64,000 nucleotides of DNA from Pontibacter indicus (GTDB taxonomy: Bacteria > Bacteroidota > Bacteroidia > Cytophagales > Hymenobacteraceae). The position numbers and the translations under genes are program-made. Within the stretch, counting starts at the first letter, position 1. Every line of letters begins with the position of its first letter. Location: NCBI RefSeq assembly GCF_900156345.1, contig NZ_FTPP01000001.1:1736001-1800000 (forward strand). Direction: 5' to 3'. Below the pieces are notes generated by a model. That model saw only the letters and a program-made list of their open reading frames with translations, ran no database searches and had not been told where the DNA came from. This document shows positions 43,580 to 52,208 of the stretch, one piece after another.

Positions 43580-45832
43580 TTATTTGAATTTACCTTTCAG
43601 CATGGCCAGTTTCGCTGCAAAATCGTTGGCTGGCTCTTCTTCTCGTTTGGCACCGCCTTTTTTGCCGCCACCACCAGCTGGGCGGGCTGCAGTTGGGTCG
43701 CCTTTCATGCTCAGGGAGATGCGCTTGCGCGGCACGTCTACTTCCAGCACGGTTACGTCCACTTTCTGCCCTACCTTCACCACGTCGTGCGGGTTGGTCA
43801 CAAAGCGGTCGGAAAGGTGGCTTACGTGTACCAAGCCGTCCTGGTGCACCCCTACGTCCACAAAGGCCCCGAAAGCCGTGATGTTGGTCACGATGCCCGG
43901 CAGTTTCATGCCTTCGCGCAGGTCTTTAATCTCGTTCACACCTTCAGTGAAGCTGAAAGCCTCAAACGTCTGGCGCGGGTCACGGCCTGGTTTTGCGAGT
44001 TCGCTCAGGATGTCCTGGAGTGTCGGCAAACCAACAGTATCCGTCACGTAGCTTTTCAGGTTGATCTGCTTGCGCAGCTCTTCTTTCTGCATCAAATCCA
44101 GCACGGTTACGCCCAGGTCTTTGGCCATCTGCTCCACGATCGGGTAGCTTTCCGGGTGCACCGCCGATGCGTCAAGCGGGTTTTTGGCATCACGGATTCT
44201 TAAGAAGCCCGCCGCCTGCTCAAAAGCCTTATCGCCCAGGCGCGCTACTTTCTTCAGCTCAGTTCTGGTTTTGAAAGGTCCGTTCTGGTTTCTGTAGTCC
44301 ACGATGTTTTGCGCCAGGGCTGGTCCGAGACCAGATACATAGGTCAGCAGCTGCTTGCTGGCGGTGTTCACTTCCACGCCCACGGCGTTCACGCAGCTCA
44401 TCACCACGTCGTCAAGTGAATGTTTCAGAGCCGTCTGGTCCACGTCGTGCTGGTACTGGCCTACGCCGATCGATTTCGGATCGATCTTCACCAATTCGGC
44501 CAGCGGGTCCATCAAACGACGGCCAATAGACACAGCGCCACGCACGGTTACATCCTGGTCTGGGAACTCCTCGCGGGCTACATCCGAAGCAGAATAGATA
44601 GAGGCACCGCTTTCGTTCACCATTACCACCTGCACCGAAGCTGGCAATTTCAGGCTCTTCACGAAAGCTTCCGTCTCGCGGCTGGCGGTGCCGTTGCCGA
44701 TCGCAATGGCCTCTACCTCAAAGCGGGTGACCATATACCTGACGGCCTGCGCGGCTTCGCTTTCCTTGTGCGCACCGGTATGCGGGTAAATCGTTTCGTT
44801 GTGCAGCAGTTTGCCCTGTTTGTCAAGCACCACCGACTTCACGCCGGTTCTGAAACCCGGGTCTAACGCCAGTACAGTTTTCTGACCAAGTGGCGAGGAA
44901 AGCAGCAGCTGACGCAGGTTGTCGGCGAACACACGGATAGCTTCTTCGTCGGCGCGTTTCTTGGAGGAAAGGCGTACTTCGGTTTCCATGCTGAGCTTGA
45001 GCATGCGCTTGTAGCAGTCCTTAGCGGCGAGCTTCACCTGCTCTGCGGCGGCGTTGTTGCCTTTCACGAACATGCGCTCGAGTTTGTCCAGCGCTTCTTC
45101 CTCGTCCGGCTGGGCGCTTAGCAGCAGCACCATCTCAGTTTCGCCGCGGCGCATGGCCAGAATGCGGTGCGAAGGGGCTTTCTCGATCGGCTCTTCCCAA
45201 TCGAAGTAGTCCTTGAACTTCTGGCCTTCCTCTTCCTTGCCCATCATCACGCGGCTTTTGAAGGTGCCCTTCTTCTCGAAAAGCTGGCGCATGGTGGAAC
45301 GTGCCTCCGCGTTCTCGTTCATCCACTCGGCCATGATGTCGCGGGCACCGGCCAGGGCCTCTTCGGCATCCTTCACCTCTTTCTCTTCTGAGACGAAATT
45401 GGCAGCCTCAGCTGCCACATCGAAGTTCTCTTGCTCAAACAGGCGCTGGGCCAACGGCTCCAGTCCTTTCTCGCGTGCGATGGTGGCGCGGGTACGGCGC
45501 TTTGGTTTGTAAGGCAGGTAAATATCTTCGAGTACGGCCATGGTCTCGGCGGCCATGATCTGTGCCTCCAGCTCGGGGGTAAGCTTTTCCTGATCACGGA
45601 TGGACTTGAGGATGCTTTCGCGGCGTTTGTCGAGCTCGCGCAGCTGCTCCAGGCGGTCGCGCACGGCCGCTACCTGCACTTCGTCGAGCGAGCCGGTAGC
45701 CTCTTTTCGGTAACGGGAGATGAAAGGCACAGTAGCGCCTTCGTCCAGCAAGGTTGCCGTGGCCTCCACCTGTTTGATGGTGATAGAGAGCTCGGTGGCA
45801 ATCTTGATTAAGTGGTCAACGTTTAATTCCAT
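43580..45832 (-). CDS. tex: Transcription accessory protein Tex
   Basis: The 750-residue protein has the Tex architecture: N-terminal helix-rich region, YqgF/RuvC-like nuclease fold (ALDPGFRTGVKSVVLD, SIGRRLMDPLAELVKIDP), tandem helix-hairpin-helix (VSGLGPALAQNIVDYR) and a C-terminal S1 RNA-binding domain (LPGIVTNITAFGAFVDVGVHQDGLVHVSHLS, near residues 645-715). Tex binds RNA and influences transcription. The tail after S1 is Gly/Lys-rich. It is among the longest stretches in the window with no AGGTATA core (2.25 kb). Length and composition are normal. Confidence 0.95.
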   Translation of the reverse strand: MELNVDHLIKIATELSITIKQVEATATLLDEGATVPFISRYRKEATGSLDEVQVAAVRDRLEQLRELDKRRESILKSIRDQEKLTPELEAQIMAAETMAVLEDIYLPYKPKRRTRATIAREKGLEPLAQRLFEQENFDVAAEAANFVSEEKEVKDAEEALAGARDIMAEWMNENAEARSTMRQLFEKKGTFKSRVMMGKEEEGQKFKDYFDWEEPIEKAPSHRILAMRRGETEMVLLLSAQPDEEEALDKLERMFVKGNNAAAEQVKLAAKDCYKRMLKLSMETEVRLSSKKRADEEAIRVFADNLRQLLLSSPLGQKTVLALDPGFRTGVKSVVLDKQGKLLHNETIYPHTGAHKESEAAQAVRYMVTRFEVEAIAIGNGTASRETEAFVKSLKLPASVQVVMVNESGASIYSASDVAREEFPDQDVTVRGAVSIGRRLMDPLAELVKIDPKSIGVGQYQHDVDQTALKHSLDDVVMSCVNAVGVEVNTASKQLLTYVSGLGPALAQNIVDYRNQNGPFKTRTELKKVARLGDKAFEQAAGFLRIRDAKNPLDASAVHPESYPIVEQMAKDLGVTVLDLMQKEELRKQINLKSYVTDTVGLPTLQDILSELAKPGRDPRQTFEAFSFTEGVNEIKDLREGMKLPGIVTNITAFGAFVDVGVHQDGLVHVSHLSDRFVTNPHDVVKVGQKVDVTVLEVDVPRKRISLSMKGDPTAARPAGGGGKKGGAKREEEPANDFAAKLAMLKGKFK

Positions 45833-46072
45833 GTATTTTGGTAAAAAATAAGCAACACAGCCGTGGGGAAAGATGCGGTCACAAGGTATACAGACAGTTT
45901 TAGGAGTCCTTCCCCACTATTTTCCTCTCGCAGCAAGGGACACCCTTTTCGGATAAGGAACGTCAAATTTAAGCGATATTGCCTGAAAGCGAAACAACTT
46001 ACGCAGGTAAATTGGCGGTGCTGGCGAAAGGCCAGCCTGCTGTTTGCTGAATATTTTTATACCTTCGCATGC

Positions 46073-47416
46073 TTGAAATCCCGGAAACACAGCCATATTA
46101 CCCTGCTGACCCTACTCAGTTTGCTGCTTTGCACAATGCAGGGCTGCCTGCTGAAACGCGTAGACCATACCCCGTACACGCAGACCGATTATTACCGCGC
46201 TACCCTGCAGGAACTCGGGCAGCAGCCACCGGTTGCCACTGAGAGCGACTCGCTGGAGGTGGGTTGGGCCAAGGTGAACATCACACCCCCTGCCGGCTCT
46301 CCACTAGCCGGCTACGGCAAGCGAAGGGGGCTCAGGTATAGTGCTGTGCATGACTCCGCCTGGGTGCGCACCTTCGCGTTTGACAACGGCCAGACTGAGG
46401 TCTTTTTTGTTTCGCTGGACATGCTCATCGCGCCTATGACCGTGACGGCCGAATTGGAGAAAGCCTATGCGGGGCTGGGGCTACAGCCCGGGCAGGTATA
46501 CCTGAGCGCCACCCATACGCACACCAGTTTCGGCGGGTGGGGGGAGAACCTGGTGGGCTGGCTGATGGCCGGCAGGTATAGTGAGCAAATTGTAAAGCAA
46601 ACGGCAGCGCACATTGTGCGGAGCATTCAACTGGCCCGGCAAAACAAGCAACCTGCCCGACTCGGCTACGGCGAGGCGTATACCTCCCGCCTGGTTCGCA
46701 ACCGCCTCACAGACTCTCTGGCTGGCCGGGATACCACTGTCCGGTTTTTCAAGATGGCACAGGCTTCTGGCAAAACGGCTGTGCTAGCTACTTTTTCAGC
46801 GCATGCTACCATCCTGCCTTCCATGGATCCGGTGCTTTCGCGCGACTACCCGGGCGAGATGGTGGACCAGTTGGAAAAAACTGTGGACTTCGCTGCGTTT
46901 TCGGCTGGTGCGGTTGGCAGTCAGGCGGTGGTGGCGCTCCATGGCGATACCTACCAGAGCACAGCTTCCGTCGGACAGCAGTTGGCAGCCGCCATTAAGC
47001 GGAAATTGCCAGCTGTTGAGATGCAGCATAAGGTCCGCCTCGGCTATGCCCGACAGAAGCTATTCCTACCTGAGCCCCAATGGCGCCTGACTGACAATTA
47101 CCGCTTGGCCCCTTCCCTTTTTCATTGGCTCTTCGGCAAATACCCTACCTATATTAGCAGCTTGCAGCTTGGCAATGTGATGCTGCTGGGCGTGCCAGCC
47201 GACTATTCCGGGGAGTTGGTACCTGAACTGAAGCCGCAAGGCCAGTCTGTCGTGGTGACCAGCTTCAACGGGGGCTACGCTGGCTATATCACGCCCGACC
47301 GGCATTACTATCTTGACGAAAGCGAAACCCGCGCCATGAACTTTTACGGCCCTCAAAGCGGAAGTTACCTAACGGAGATCCTCAACAGGATTCTGAAGCA
47401 GTATAGGCGACCGTAG
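46073..47416 (+). CDS. Neutral/alkaline ceramidase-family lipoprotein
   Basis: The frame is open from 45863, but residues before 46073 read as basic, non-conserved sequence with no signal peptide. TTG at 46073 gives about 447 residues starting LKSRKHSHITLLTLLSLLLC, a lipoprotein signal with Cys in MQGC. The start is therefore a choice between TTG (46073) and ATG at 45863. The neutral-ceramidase-like core begins VGWAKVNITPPAGSPLAGYG, and SATHTHTSFGGWGEN and FNGGYAGYITPD match the zinc- and active-site region of the family, which hydrolyses ceramide amide bonds. TATACCTTCG just before the TTG is a mixed octamer/-7-like element. Confidence 0.75.
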   Translation: MKSRKHSHITLLTLLSLLLCTMQGCLLKRVDHTPYTQTDYYRATLQELGQQPPVATESDSLEVGWAKVNITPPAGSPLAGYGKRRGLRYSAVHDSAWVRTFAFDNGQTEVFFVSLDMLIAPMTVTAELEKAYAGLGLQPGQVYLSATHTHTSFGGWGENLVGWLMAGRYSEQIVKQTAAHIVRSIQLARQNKQPARLGYGEAYTSRLVRNRLTDSLAGRDTTVRFFKMAQASGKTAVLATFSAHATILPSMDPVLSRDYPGEMVDQLEKTVDFAAFSAGAVGSQAVVALHGDTYQSTASVGQQLAAAIKRKLPAVEMQHKVRLGYARQKLFLPEPQWRLTDNYRLAPSLFHWLFGKYPTYISSLQLGNVMLLGVPADYSGELVPELKPQGQSVVVTSFNGGYAGYITPDRHYYLDESETRAMNFYGPQSGSYLTEILNRILKQYRRP

Positions 47417-47635
47417 CCTGGCGATTCATGCAAAGATGAGCAAATATTTTCCAATCTTCCCTGGCAGCTTTTTCTGTTTTAGCACCAAACCAGCCGAATA
47501 AATACAATATACTAATTTCATATCACCCATATTCCTATGATTGTATTGAAATAGTTATAAACAAAAGCTCAGGTATAAGTGTTTAAATAGTGTGAGGCCT
47601 TTATACCTCACCATGTGTTACTTAAATCATTGAAA

Positions 47636-47875
47636 ATGGAAACGTTTTTGCCTGATATAGCTAGTTTACTCTTTTTTACAACCCTGACCCTCTATGCCGC
47701 ACTTGTCATCTTCATGCTGGTGTGGACTTACCACGACGCTGAAAGCCGCGGCGTTAGAGGCCTGTTGGTGGTTATACCTGCTTTCATGACCGGAACCATT
47801 CTGGGGGTTGTGCTTTGGCTGATGTTCAGACCAGAGTTGAAACCAGTACCTGTTATGGTGAGGGTGCGCGAGTAG
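47636..47875 (+). CDS. Small two-helix membrane protein (PLDc_N-like)
   Basis: Met at 47636 gives 79 residues with two hydrophobic helices (about 14-33 and 48-66) separated by WTYHDAESRGVRG. This helix-loop-helix with a positively charged middle resembles PLDc_N-type segments found on small membrane proteins. A window octamer falls in the second helix (VIPAFM...). It stands alone and is followed by a terminator. Function unknown. Confidence 0.5.
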   Translation: METFLPDIASLLFFTTLTLYAALVIFMLVWTYHDAESRGVRGLLVVIPAFMTGTILGVVLWLMFRPELKPVPVMVRVRE

Positions 47876-47901
47876 GTGATGTGATGATAATGTTGAACCA
47901 G

Positions 47902-47927
47902 AACAGCCGGGTATACGCCCGGCTGTT
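47902..47927 (+). terminator. Terminator after the small membrane protein
   Basis: AACAGCCGGG pairs with CCCGGCTGTT around a 6-nt loop, then TTCATTTT. Confidence 0.8.
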
Positions 47928-48020
47928 TTCATTTTAGCTATACCTCCGGGCACTAATCTGCGTTTTTTAGACTAGCAACCAAATTAAGTTCGTTAATTTG
48001 CAGTATAGCCTGATGAACGC

Positions 48021-48596
48021 ATGAAGTCAATTCGCCTATTCCTATACCTGTCGCTGTTCGGAGCCTCGCTTTTACTGAGTTCCTGCAACGACTGCGAAAC
48101 CACGGTAGCCCAGTTTGAAAACGACGACAGCAGCTGGACCGTGTACAACTCCGGCGACTCCCTCCTGATGGTGGACAGCAGAACAACAGACACCACTCGC
48201 GTGTTTCGGAATACCCGAATTAATTCCGATCCTATACCTGGCGATGGCTTTGGCCCGGCCGACGTCTGCATTGAGCAATACTATACCCGCCGCACCAGCG
48301 TGATGCAGCACCCTCAGAGACGTTATCCGGCCCTGACGGTAGTGGCTGTGCGCACACCCGACTCCATCCGCGTAAACCTGGTGGTAGCCGGTCAAGCCGA
48401 TCTTCCTATACCTGACATCAACAAGCCTGACTATGCCTCGCTGCCTGTAGGAGAAATAACCTACCAGGATGTGTACAAAGTCGTGAACCCAGACAGCGGC
48501 GCGACTGGCGTGAGCCGCATCCTGTTCAATCGCGAGTTTGGTTTTCTGCAGGTGGCCTATGCCAATGGCCGTACCCTGACACGAACCGATCTCTGA
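48021..48596 (+). CDS. Lipoprotein of unknown function, tandem copy 1
   Basis: The 191 residues begin with a lipoprotein signal (LYLSLFGASLLLSSC, Cys near 22) and CNDCETTVAQFENDDSSWTVYNSGD, a pattern shared with copy 2 at 48740. Mid-sequence TRRTSVMQHPQRRYPALTVV and DVYKVVNPDSG also parallel copy 2. The rest is beta-strand rich. No known family is recognised. The two adjacent, diverged copies indicate local duplication. Confidence 0.6.
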   Translation: MKSIRLFLYLSLFGASLLLSSCNDCETTVAQFENDDSSWTVYNSGDSLLMVDSRTTDTTRVFRNTRINSDPIPGDGFGPADVCIEQYYTRRTSVMQHPQRRYPALTVVAVRTPDSIRVNLVVAGQADLPIPDINKPDYASLPVGEITYQDVYKVVNPDSGATGVSRILFNREFGFLQVAYANGRTLTRTDL

Positions 48597-48739
48597 TCTC
48601 AAATCGCACGAAAATTTAAGTTGCGACAATAATTTTTATTACCCCTTGCAACGCTTTGCCCCCAAAACGGCTCTTACCATTAGGTATGGTTATACCTAAG
48701 TCAAAGGAACAATTTACCATTACAATCAAATTTCACCCA

Positions 48740-49327
48740 ATGAAACACAGTATGAAGCTGGCAGGTGTAGTGATGCTGGCCACCCTGCTCTTTACCTCTT
48801 GCAAAGATTGCGACACGACCACCACCCAGTTCGACGAAAAGGATGTGGAATGGCTCGTTTACGACCGGGGAGACACCGTTCGCTTTTTGAACGAGGCAGG
48901 TGACACCGTCGCGTATACCAACACAGCGCTGATAGCCGAGCAAGTTCCGGGCGAGGGCTACAACGTGTCTGATAACTGCATCGGCCATTTTGATGTACAG
49001 GCTTACAGTGTGATGCAGGATGTAGCCAGAAATAGCTCAGGCACTAACAGCAATCCAGGCATCATGACCTTTTTCCTGAAGCGAGAAAACAGTTTGGAAG
49101 TATCGCTGGCCGTGGATCAGCGGGGGGAGTACAAATTGAACCTTGCCCAGCCAGCTTACCCCTCGGTTGAGGTAAACGGCGTGCTTTATAACGATGTGTA
49201 TGAAGTGTCGCGCAGCGACGCCAGCAAGGTGACTAACGTGAAGCGCATCCTATTTAACAAACAGCATGGTTTCCTGAGTCTGGAGTTTCACAACGACAAG
49301 AAACTGGAACTGATTCCTAAACAGTAG
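48740..49327 (+). CDS. Lipoprotein of unknown function, tandem copy 2
   Basis: The chosen Met at 48740 (MKHSMKLAGVVML) gives 195 residues with a lipoprotein signal ending FTSC; the earlier frame start at 48656 adds polar residues and Met33 at 48752 is also possible. CKDCDTTTTQFDEKDVEWLVYDRGDTV aligns with copy 1 (CxDCxTT, QF, D..W.VY..GD), as do VMQDVARNSSG and NDVYEVSRSD. Both lipoproteins are likely exposed or periplasmic. Sequence identity looks low to moderate, so the duplication is old. Confidence 0.6.
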   Translation: MKHSMKLAGVVMLATLLFTSCKDCDTTTTQFDEKDVEWLVYDRGDTVRFLNEAGDTVAYTNTALIAEQVPGEGYNVSDNCIGHFDVQAYSVMQDVARNSSGTNSNPGIMTFFLKRENSLEVSLAVDQRGEYKLNLAQPAYPSVEVNGVLYNDVYEVSRSDASKVTNVKRILFNKQHGFLSLEFHNDKKLELIPKQ

Positions 49328-49334
49328 GCATAGC

Positions 49335-49365
49335 AAAGGCCCGGTGTTGTTCGCACCGGGCCTTT
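49335..49365 (+). terminator. Terminator after the lipoprotein pair
   Basis: AAAGGCCCGGTG pairs with CACCGGGCCTTT around a 7-nt loop. Confidence 0.85.
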
Positions 49366-49390
49366 TCATTTTATAGGGCTTTTACAAATC

Positions 49391-49879
49391 TTAGGCGTAC
49401 TCGGCTACACTGTCGTGGTTGAGGTCATACAACACATCGAGTACCTGCTGCACGTGCTCAGCCGGCTTGGAGAGCGAGTTGAACACATACTGCACTTCGC
49501 CTTTCTTGTCGATCACATAAATGGAGCGGCCCGGCATGATACCGAACTTGCGCGGCACCCCGTACAGGTTCCGGATCTGGGCATCGCAGTCGCTCAGCAG
49601 CGTAAAAGGCAGGCGGTACATCCGCTCGAAGCGCTTGTGGGCGTCGGCCTTGTCGTAGCTGATGCACACGATTTCAGTTTCCAGGTCCTGAAACGTATCG
49701 TAGTGATCCCTGAACTCGCAGGCTTGTTTGGTACAATCGGATGAACTGTCCTTCGGATAGAAGTACAACACCACATTTTTCTTCTTCAACAACTCGTAAA
49801 GTCGGAAAAAGCCTCCATCCAATCGCTGCAATTCAAAATCAGGGGCCTTGTCTCCAATCTTAACTACATCTCTGCTCAT
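49391..49879 (-). CDS. bcp: Atypical 2-Cys peroxiredoxin (Bcp/PrxQ)
   Basis: The 162 residues show PKDSSSDCTKQACEFRD (peroxidatic Cys49, resolving Cys54), the PrxQ arrangement CxxxxC. The usual TPGC is SSDC here, yet the PxxxTxxC geometry is kept with Ser for Thr. SYDKADAHKRFERMYRLPFTLLSD and a C-terminal helix complete the thioredoxin fold. It reduces organic and lipid peroxides using thioredoxin. A TAACTTTG -7 box lies 56 bases upstream of the ATG. Confidence 0.9.
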   Translation of the reverse strand: MSRDVVKIGDKAPDFELQRLDGGFFRLYELLKKKNVVLYFYPKDSSSDCTKQACEFRDHYDTFQDLETEIVCISYDKADAHKRFERMYRLPFTLLSDCDAQIRNLYGVPRKFGIMPGRSIYVIDKKGEVQYVFNSLSKPAEHVQQVLDVLYDLNHDSVAEYA

Positions 49880-49934
49880 AATATAAAAAGTGCTAACCTT
49901 CTAAAGTCTTTCGTCTGATGAAAGGTTCAATCTG

Positions 49935-49961
49935 CAAAGTTAATACACGAATAACCACAAA
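49935..49961 (-). promoter_or_regulatory. Probable bcp promoter (TTTG / TAnnTTTG)
   Basis: On the minus strand TAACTTTG (49942-49935) matches TAnnTTTG and TTTG (49961-49958) lies 15 bases upstream. Confidence 0.5.
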
Positions 49962-49993
49962 AGCTATACCTGAAGCTCAATAGCTTAGCAAAA

Positions 49994-50001
49994 TATTTTT
50001 G
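49994..50001 (+). promoter_or_regulatory. -7 box of the glycosyltransferase operon
   Basis: TATTTTTG matches TAnnTTTG, 13 bases before the ATG at 50015. The leader would be about 7 nt, so the transcript is almost leaderless if this box is used. No TTTG is seen upstream at standard spacing. Confidence 0.35.
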
Positions 50002-50014
50002 CCCAAATTGCAGC

Positions 50015-50707
50015 ATGCCCCGAATCAGCGTTATTATACCTGCCTACAACGAAGAAAAATCTATCGCTCACGTTATCAGCGACATACCAGCCTATTTGGT
50101 ACAGGAAGTGATTGTGGTGAACAACAACTCATCGGACAACACCCCTGCCGTGGCCCATGCAGCTGGCGCCACCGTGCTCGACGAACCCCGACCCGGTTAC
50201 GGAAATGCCTGCCTGAAAGGTATAGCCTATGTCGCTGGCAAGCCCGCAGCGGAGCAGCCCGATATCATCGTGTTTCTGGACGGCGACTACTCCGACTACC
50301 CCGGCGAGCTGCCGCAGGTGGTACAGCCCATTCTGGAGGGAAAAGCGGATCTGGTGATCGGGTCGCGGGTGCTGGGGCAGCGGGAGGCAGGCGCCCTGAT
50401 GCCCCAGCAGATCTTTGGCAACTGGCTGGCCACCACCCTGCTGCGATGGCTCTACGACGTGCGGTATACAGACCTCGGACCATTCCGGGCCATCCGGCTC
50501 AGCACGCTGCAGCAACTGGGCATGCGCGACCGCAACTACGGTTGGACGGTGGAAATGCAGGCGCGGGCGGCGAAACAAAAGATCCGCTATGCGGAAGTGC
50601 CCGTAAACTACCGTAAGCGCATCGGCGTGTCGAAAGTGTCGGGTACGGTAAAGGGCTCGGTGCTGGCAGGCTATAAGATTATATTGACTATATTTAAGCT
50701 CCTCTAG
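50015..50707 (+). CDS. Family 2 glycosyltransferase (Dpm1/polyprenyl-type)
   Basis: The 230-residue protein has a GT-A fold: SVIIPAYNEE, VVNNNSSDNT, catalytic DxD-type motif FLDGDYSDYP and GPFRAIR. It contains no large transmembrane region, only a weak hydrophobic C-terminus. This is the kind of enzyme that transfers a sugar from a nucleotide donor to a polyprenyl phosphate or lipid. The second gene starts 19 bases after its stop; the three genes to 53563 look like one operon making a glycolipid or wall component. Confidence 0.85.
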   Translation: MPRISVIIPAYNEEKSIAHVISDIPAYLVQEVIVVNNNSSDNTPAVAHAAGATVLDEPRPGYGNACLKGIAYVAGKPAAEQPDIIVFLDGDYSDYPGELPQVVQPILEGKADLVIGSRVLGQREAGALMPQQIFGNWLATTLLRWLYDVRYTDLGPFRAIRLSTLQQLGMRDRNYGWTVEMQARAAKQKIRYAEVPVNYRKRIGVSKVSGTVKGSVLAGYKIILTIFKLL

Positions 50708-50726
50708 CTTTAACCAGAGCCGCTGC

Positions 50727-52208
50727 ATGACGATTCTCCAGCTTCTTCTTGTTGCCGTGTATGGTTTCTGCCTGGCTTTTATCTGTTGCTACAGTTTGGT
50801 GCAACTACACCTCACCTACCTCTACTGGACCCGCCGCAGAGCTATATCTGCACCGGAGGCTATACCTGACCCAGGCTATACCTGGCCAGCCGTGACCGTG
50901 CAGCTCCCCCTCTACAACGAACGCTACGTAGTGGAGCGCCTCATCGACGCCGTGGCCTCCCTCGATTACCCCCGCCACCTGCTCCAGATCCAGCTACTCG
51001 ACGACTCGACAGACGATACGAGTGAATTGATTCAACAGAAGATCGCACGCTATACTGGAAGCGGTCTGCAACTGGAGCATGTGCGGCGCCCGGACCGCAG
51101 CGGCTATAAAGCGGGTGCCCTGCAGTACGGTTTGCAGCAGGCCACGGGCGCGTTCATTGCCATATTCGATGCCGATTTCGTGCCGCAGCCTGATTTTCTG
51201 AAACGCACGATTCCTGCTTTTACAAACGAACGCATTGGCGTGGTGCAGACCCGATGGGGCCACCTGAACCGGAGTTATTCGCTCCTTACCCGTCTGCAGG
51301 CCTTCGGCCTCGATGCCCACTTTACGGTGGAGCAAACGGGTCGCAACAAGGGCGGGCACTTTATCAATTTTAACGGCACGGCCGGGGTATGGCGCAAAAG
51401 CTGCATCGAGGATGCCGGCGGCTGGCAGTCTGACACGCTGACTGAAGACCTGGACCTGAGCTACCGCGCCCAGCTTCGAGGCTGGCAATTCCGGTACCTG
51501 CAGGCCGTTGAGGCGCCCGCCGAGCTGCCCGCCGCCATGGGGGCGCTAAAGTCGCAGCAGTACCGCTGGACCAAAGGCGCCGCCGAGACCGCCCGCAAGC
51601 ATCTGGGTAAGGTGCTGCATGCAAACATGCCCTTTTCTACCCGGCTGCACGCAGTGTTTCACTTGCTCAACAGTGGCATTTTTGTCTGTGTGATGCTCAC
51701 GTCGCTGCTCAGCTTGCCCATGCTATACCTGAAACACAGCGTACCGGGGCTGGAACTGCTTTTTGCGGCGGGCTCGCTGCTCATCATCAGTCTGCTGGCT
51801 TTGATAGGTTTTTACTGGACCTCTCTATACCAGCAAACAGGCTCCGTCAAACAAACCGCTAGGCGCTTTATACCTGAGTTTTTCCTTTTTCTGTCGCTAT
51901 CGATGGGGATGTCGCTGCACAACACAGTGGCGGTGCTGGAGGGCTATCTGGGCCGAAAGACCCCCTTCATCCGGACACCCAAACACAATTTGAGAAACCG
52001 GGGCGACGCCTGGCGCGATCACACCTACGCCATCACGCGTCTTCATCCGGTCACGCTGCTGGAGGGGCTGCTCACCATCTATTTCGGGTATGGCATCCTG
52101 CTGGGAATCCGGCTGGAGGACTACGGTCTGTTGCCATTTCATGTGATGCTGACGCTCGGTTTTGGCGCCGTTTTCGTATACTCGCTCAACCATAGCCGCC
52201 GCGCATGA
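50727..52208 (+). CDS. Membrane family 2 glycosyltransferase (cellulose-synthase-like)
   Basis: The 493 residues have an N-terminal helix, a cytoplasmic GT-A domain with QLPLYNE, LDDSTDDT, FDADF, TEDLDLSYR and QQYRWTKG (the D,D,D,QxxRW set of processive synthases), then several C-terminal helices (about 295-315, 340-362, 378-397, 455-490). It resembles ceramide glucosyltransferase or cellulose synthase-type membrane enzymes. Two octamers lie 15 bases apart near residue 48, read in two codon frames (GCT ATA CCT and GGC TAT ACC). It overlaps the next gene by 4 bases (ATGA), indicating translational coupling. Confidence 0.85.
   Translation: MTILQLLLVAVYGFCLAFICCYSLVQLHLTYLYWTRRRAISAPEAIPDPGYTWPAVTVQLPLYNERYVVERLIDAVASLDYPRHLLQIQLLDDSTDDTSELIQQKIARYTGSGLQLEHVRRPDRSGYKAGALQYGLQQATGAFIAIFDADFVPQPDFLKRTIPAFTNERIGVVQTRWGHLNRSYSLLTRLQAFGLDAHFTVEQTGRNKGGHFINFNGTAGVWRKSCIEDAGGWQSDTLTEDLDLSYRAQLRGWQFRYLQAVEAPAELPAAMGALKSQQYRWTKGAAETARKHLGKVLHANMPFSTRLHAVFHLLNSGIFVCVMLTSLLSLPMLYLKHSVPGLELLFAAGSLLIISLLALIGFYWTSLYQQTGSVKQTARRFIPEFFLFLSLSMGMSLHNTVAVLEGYLGRKTPFIRTPKHNLRNRGDAWRDHTYAITRLHPVTLLEGLLTIYFGYGILLGIRLEDYGLLPFHVMLTLGFGAVFVYSLNHSRRA

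Noticed and set aside
45863..46072. ATG at 45863 as the start of the ceramidase-family protein
   Set aside because: The 70 residues before the TTG are basic and unstructured, and the lipoprotein signal starts only after 46073. Kept as an alternative, not preferred.
46496..46506. CAGGTATACCTG palindrome as a restriction site or operator
   Set aside because: It is two overlapping motif copies inside the ceramidase-family gene; one instance gives no support for a dedicated site.
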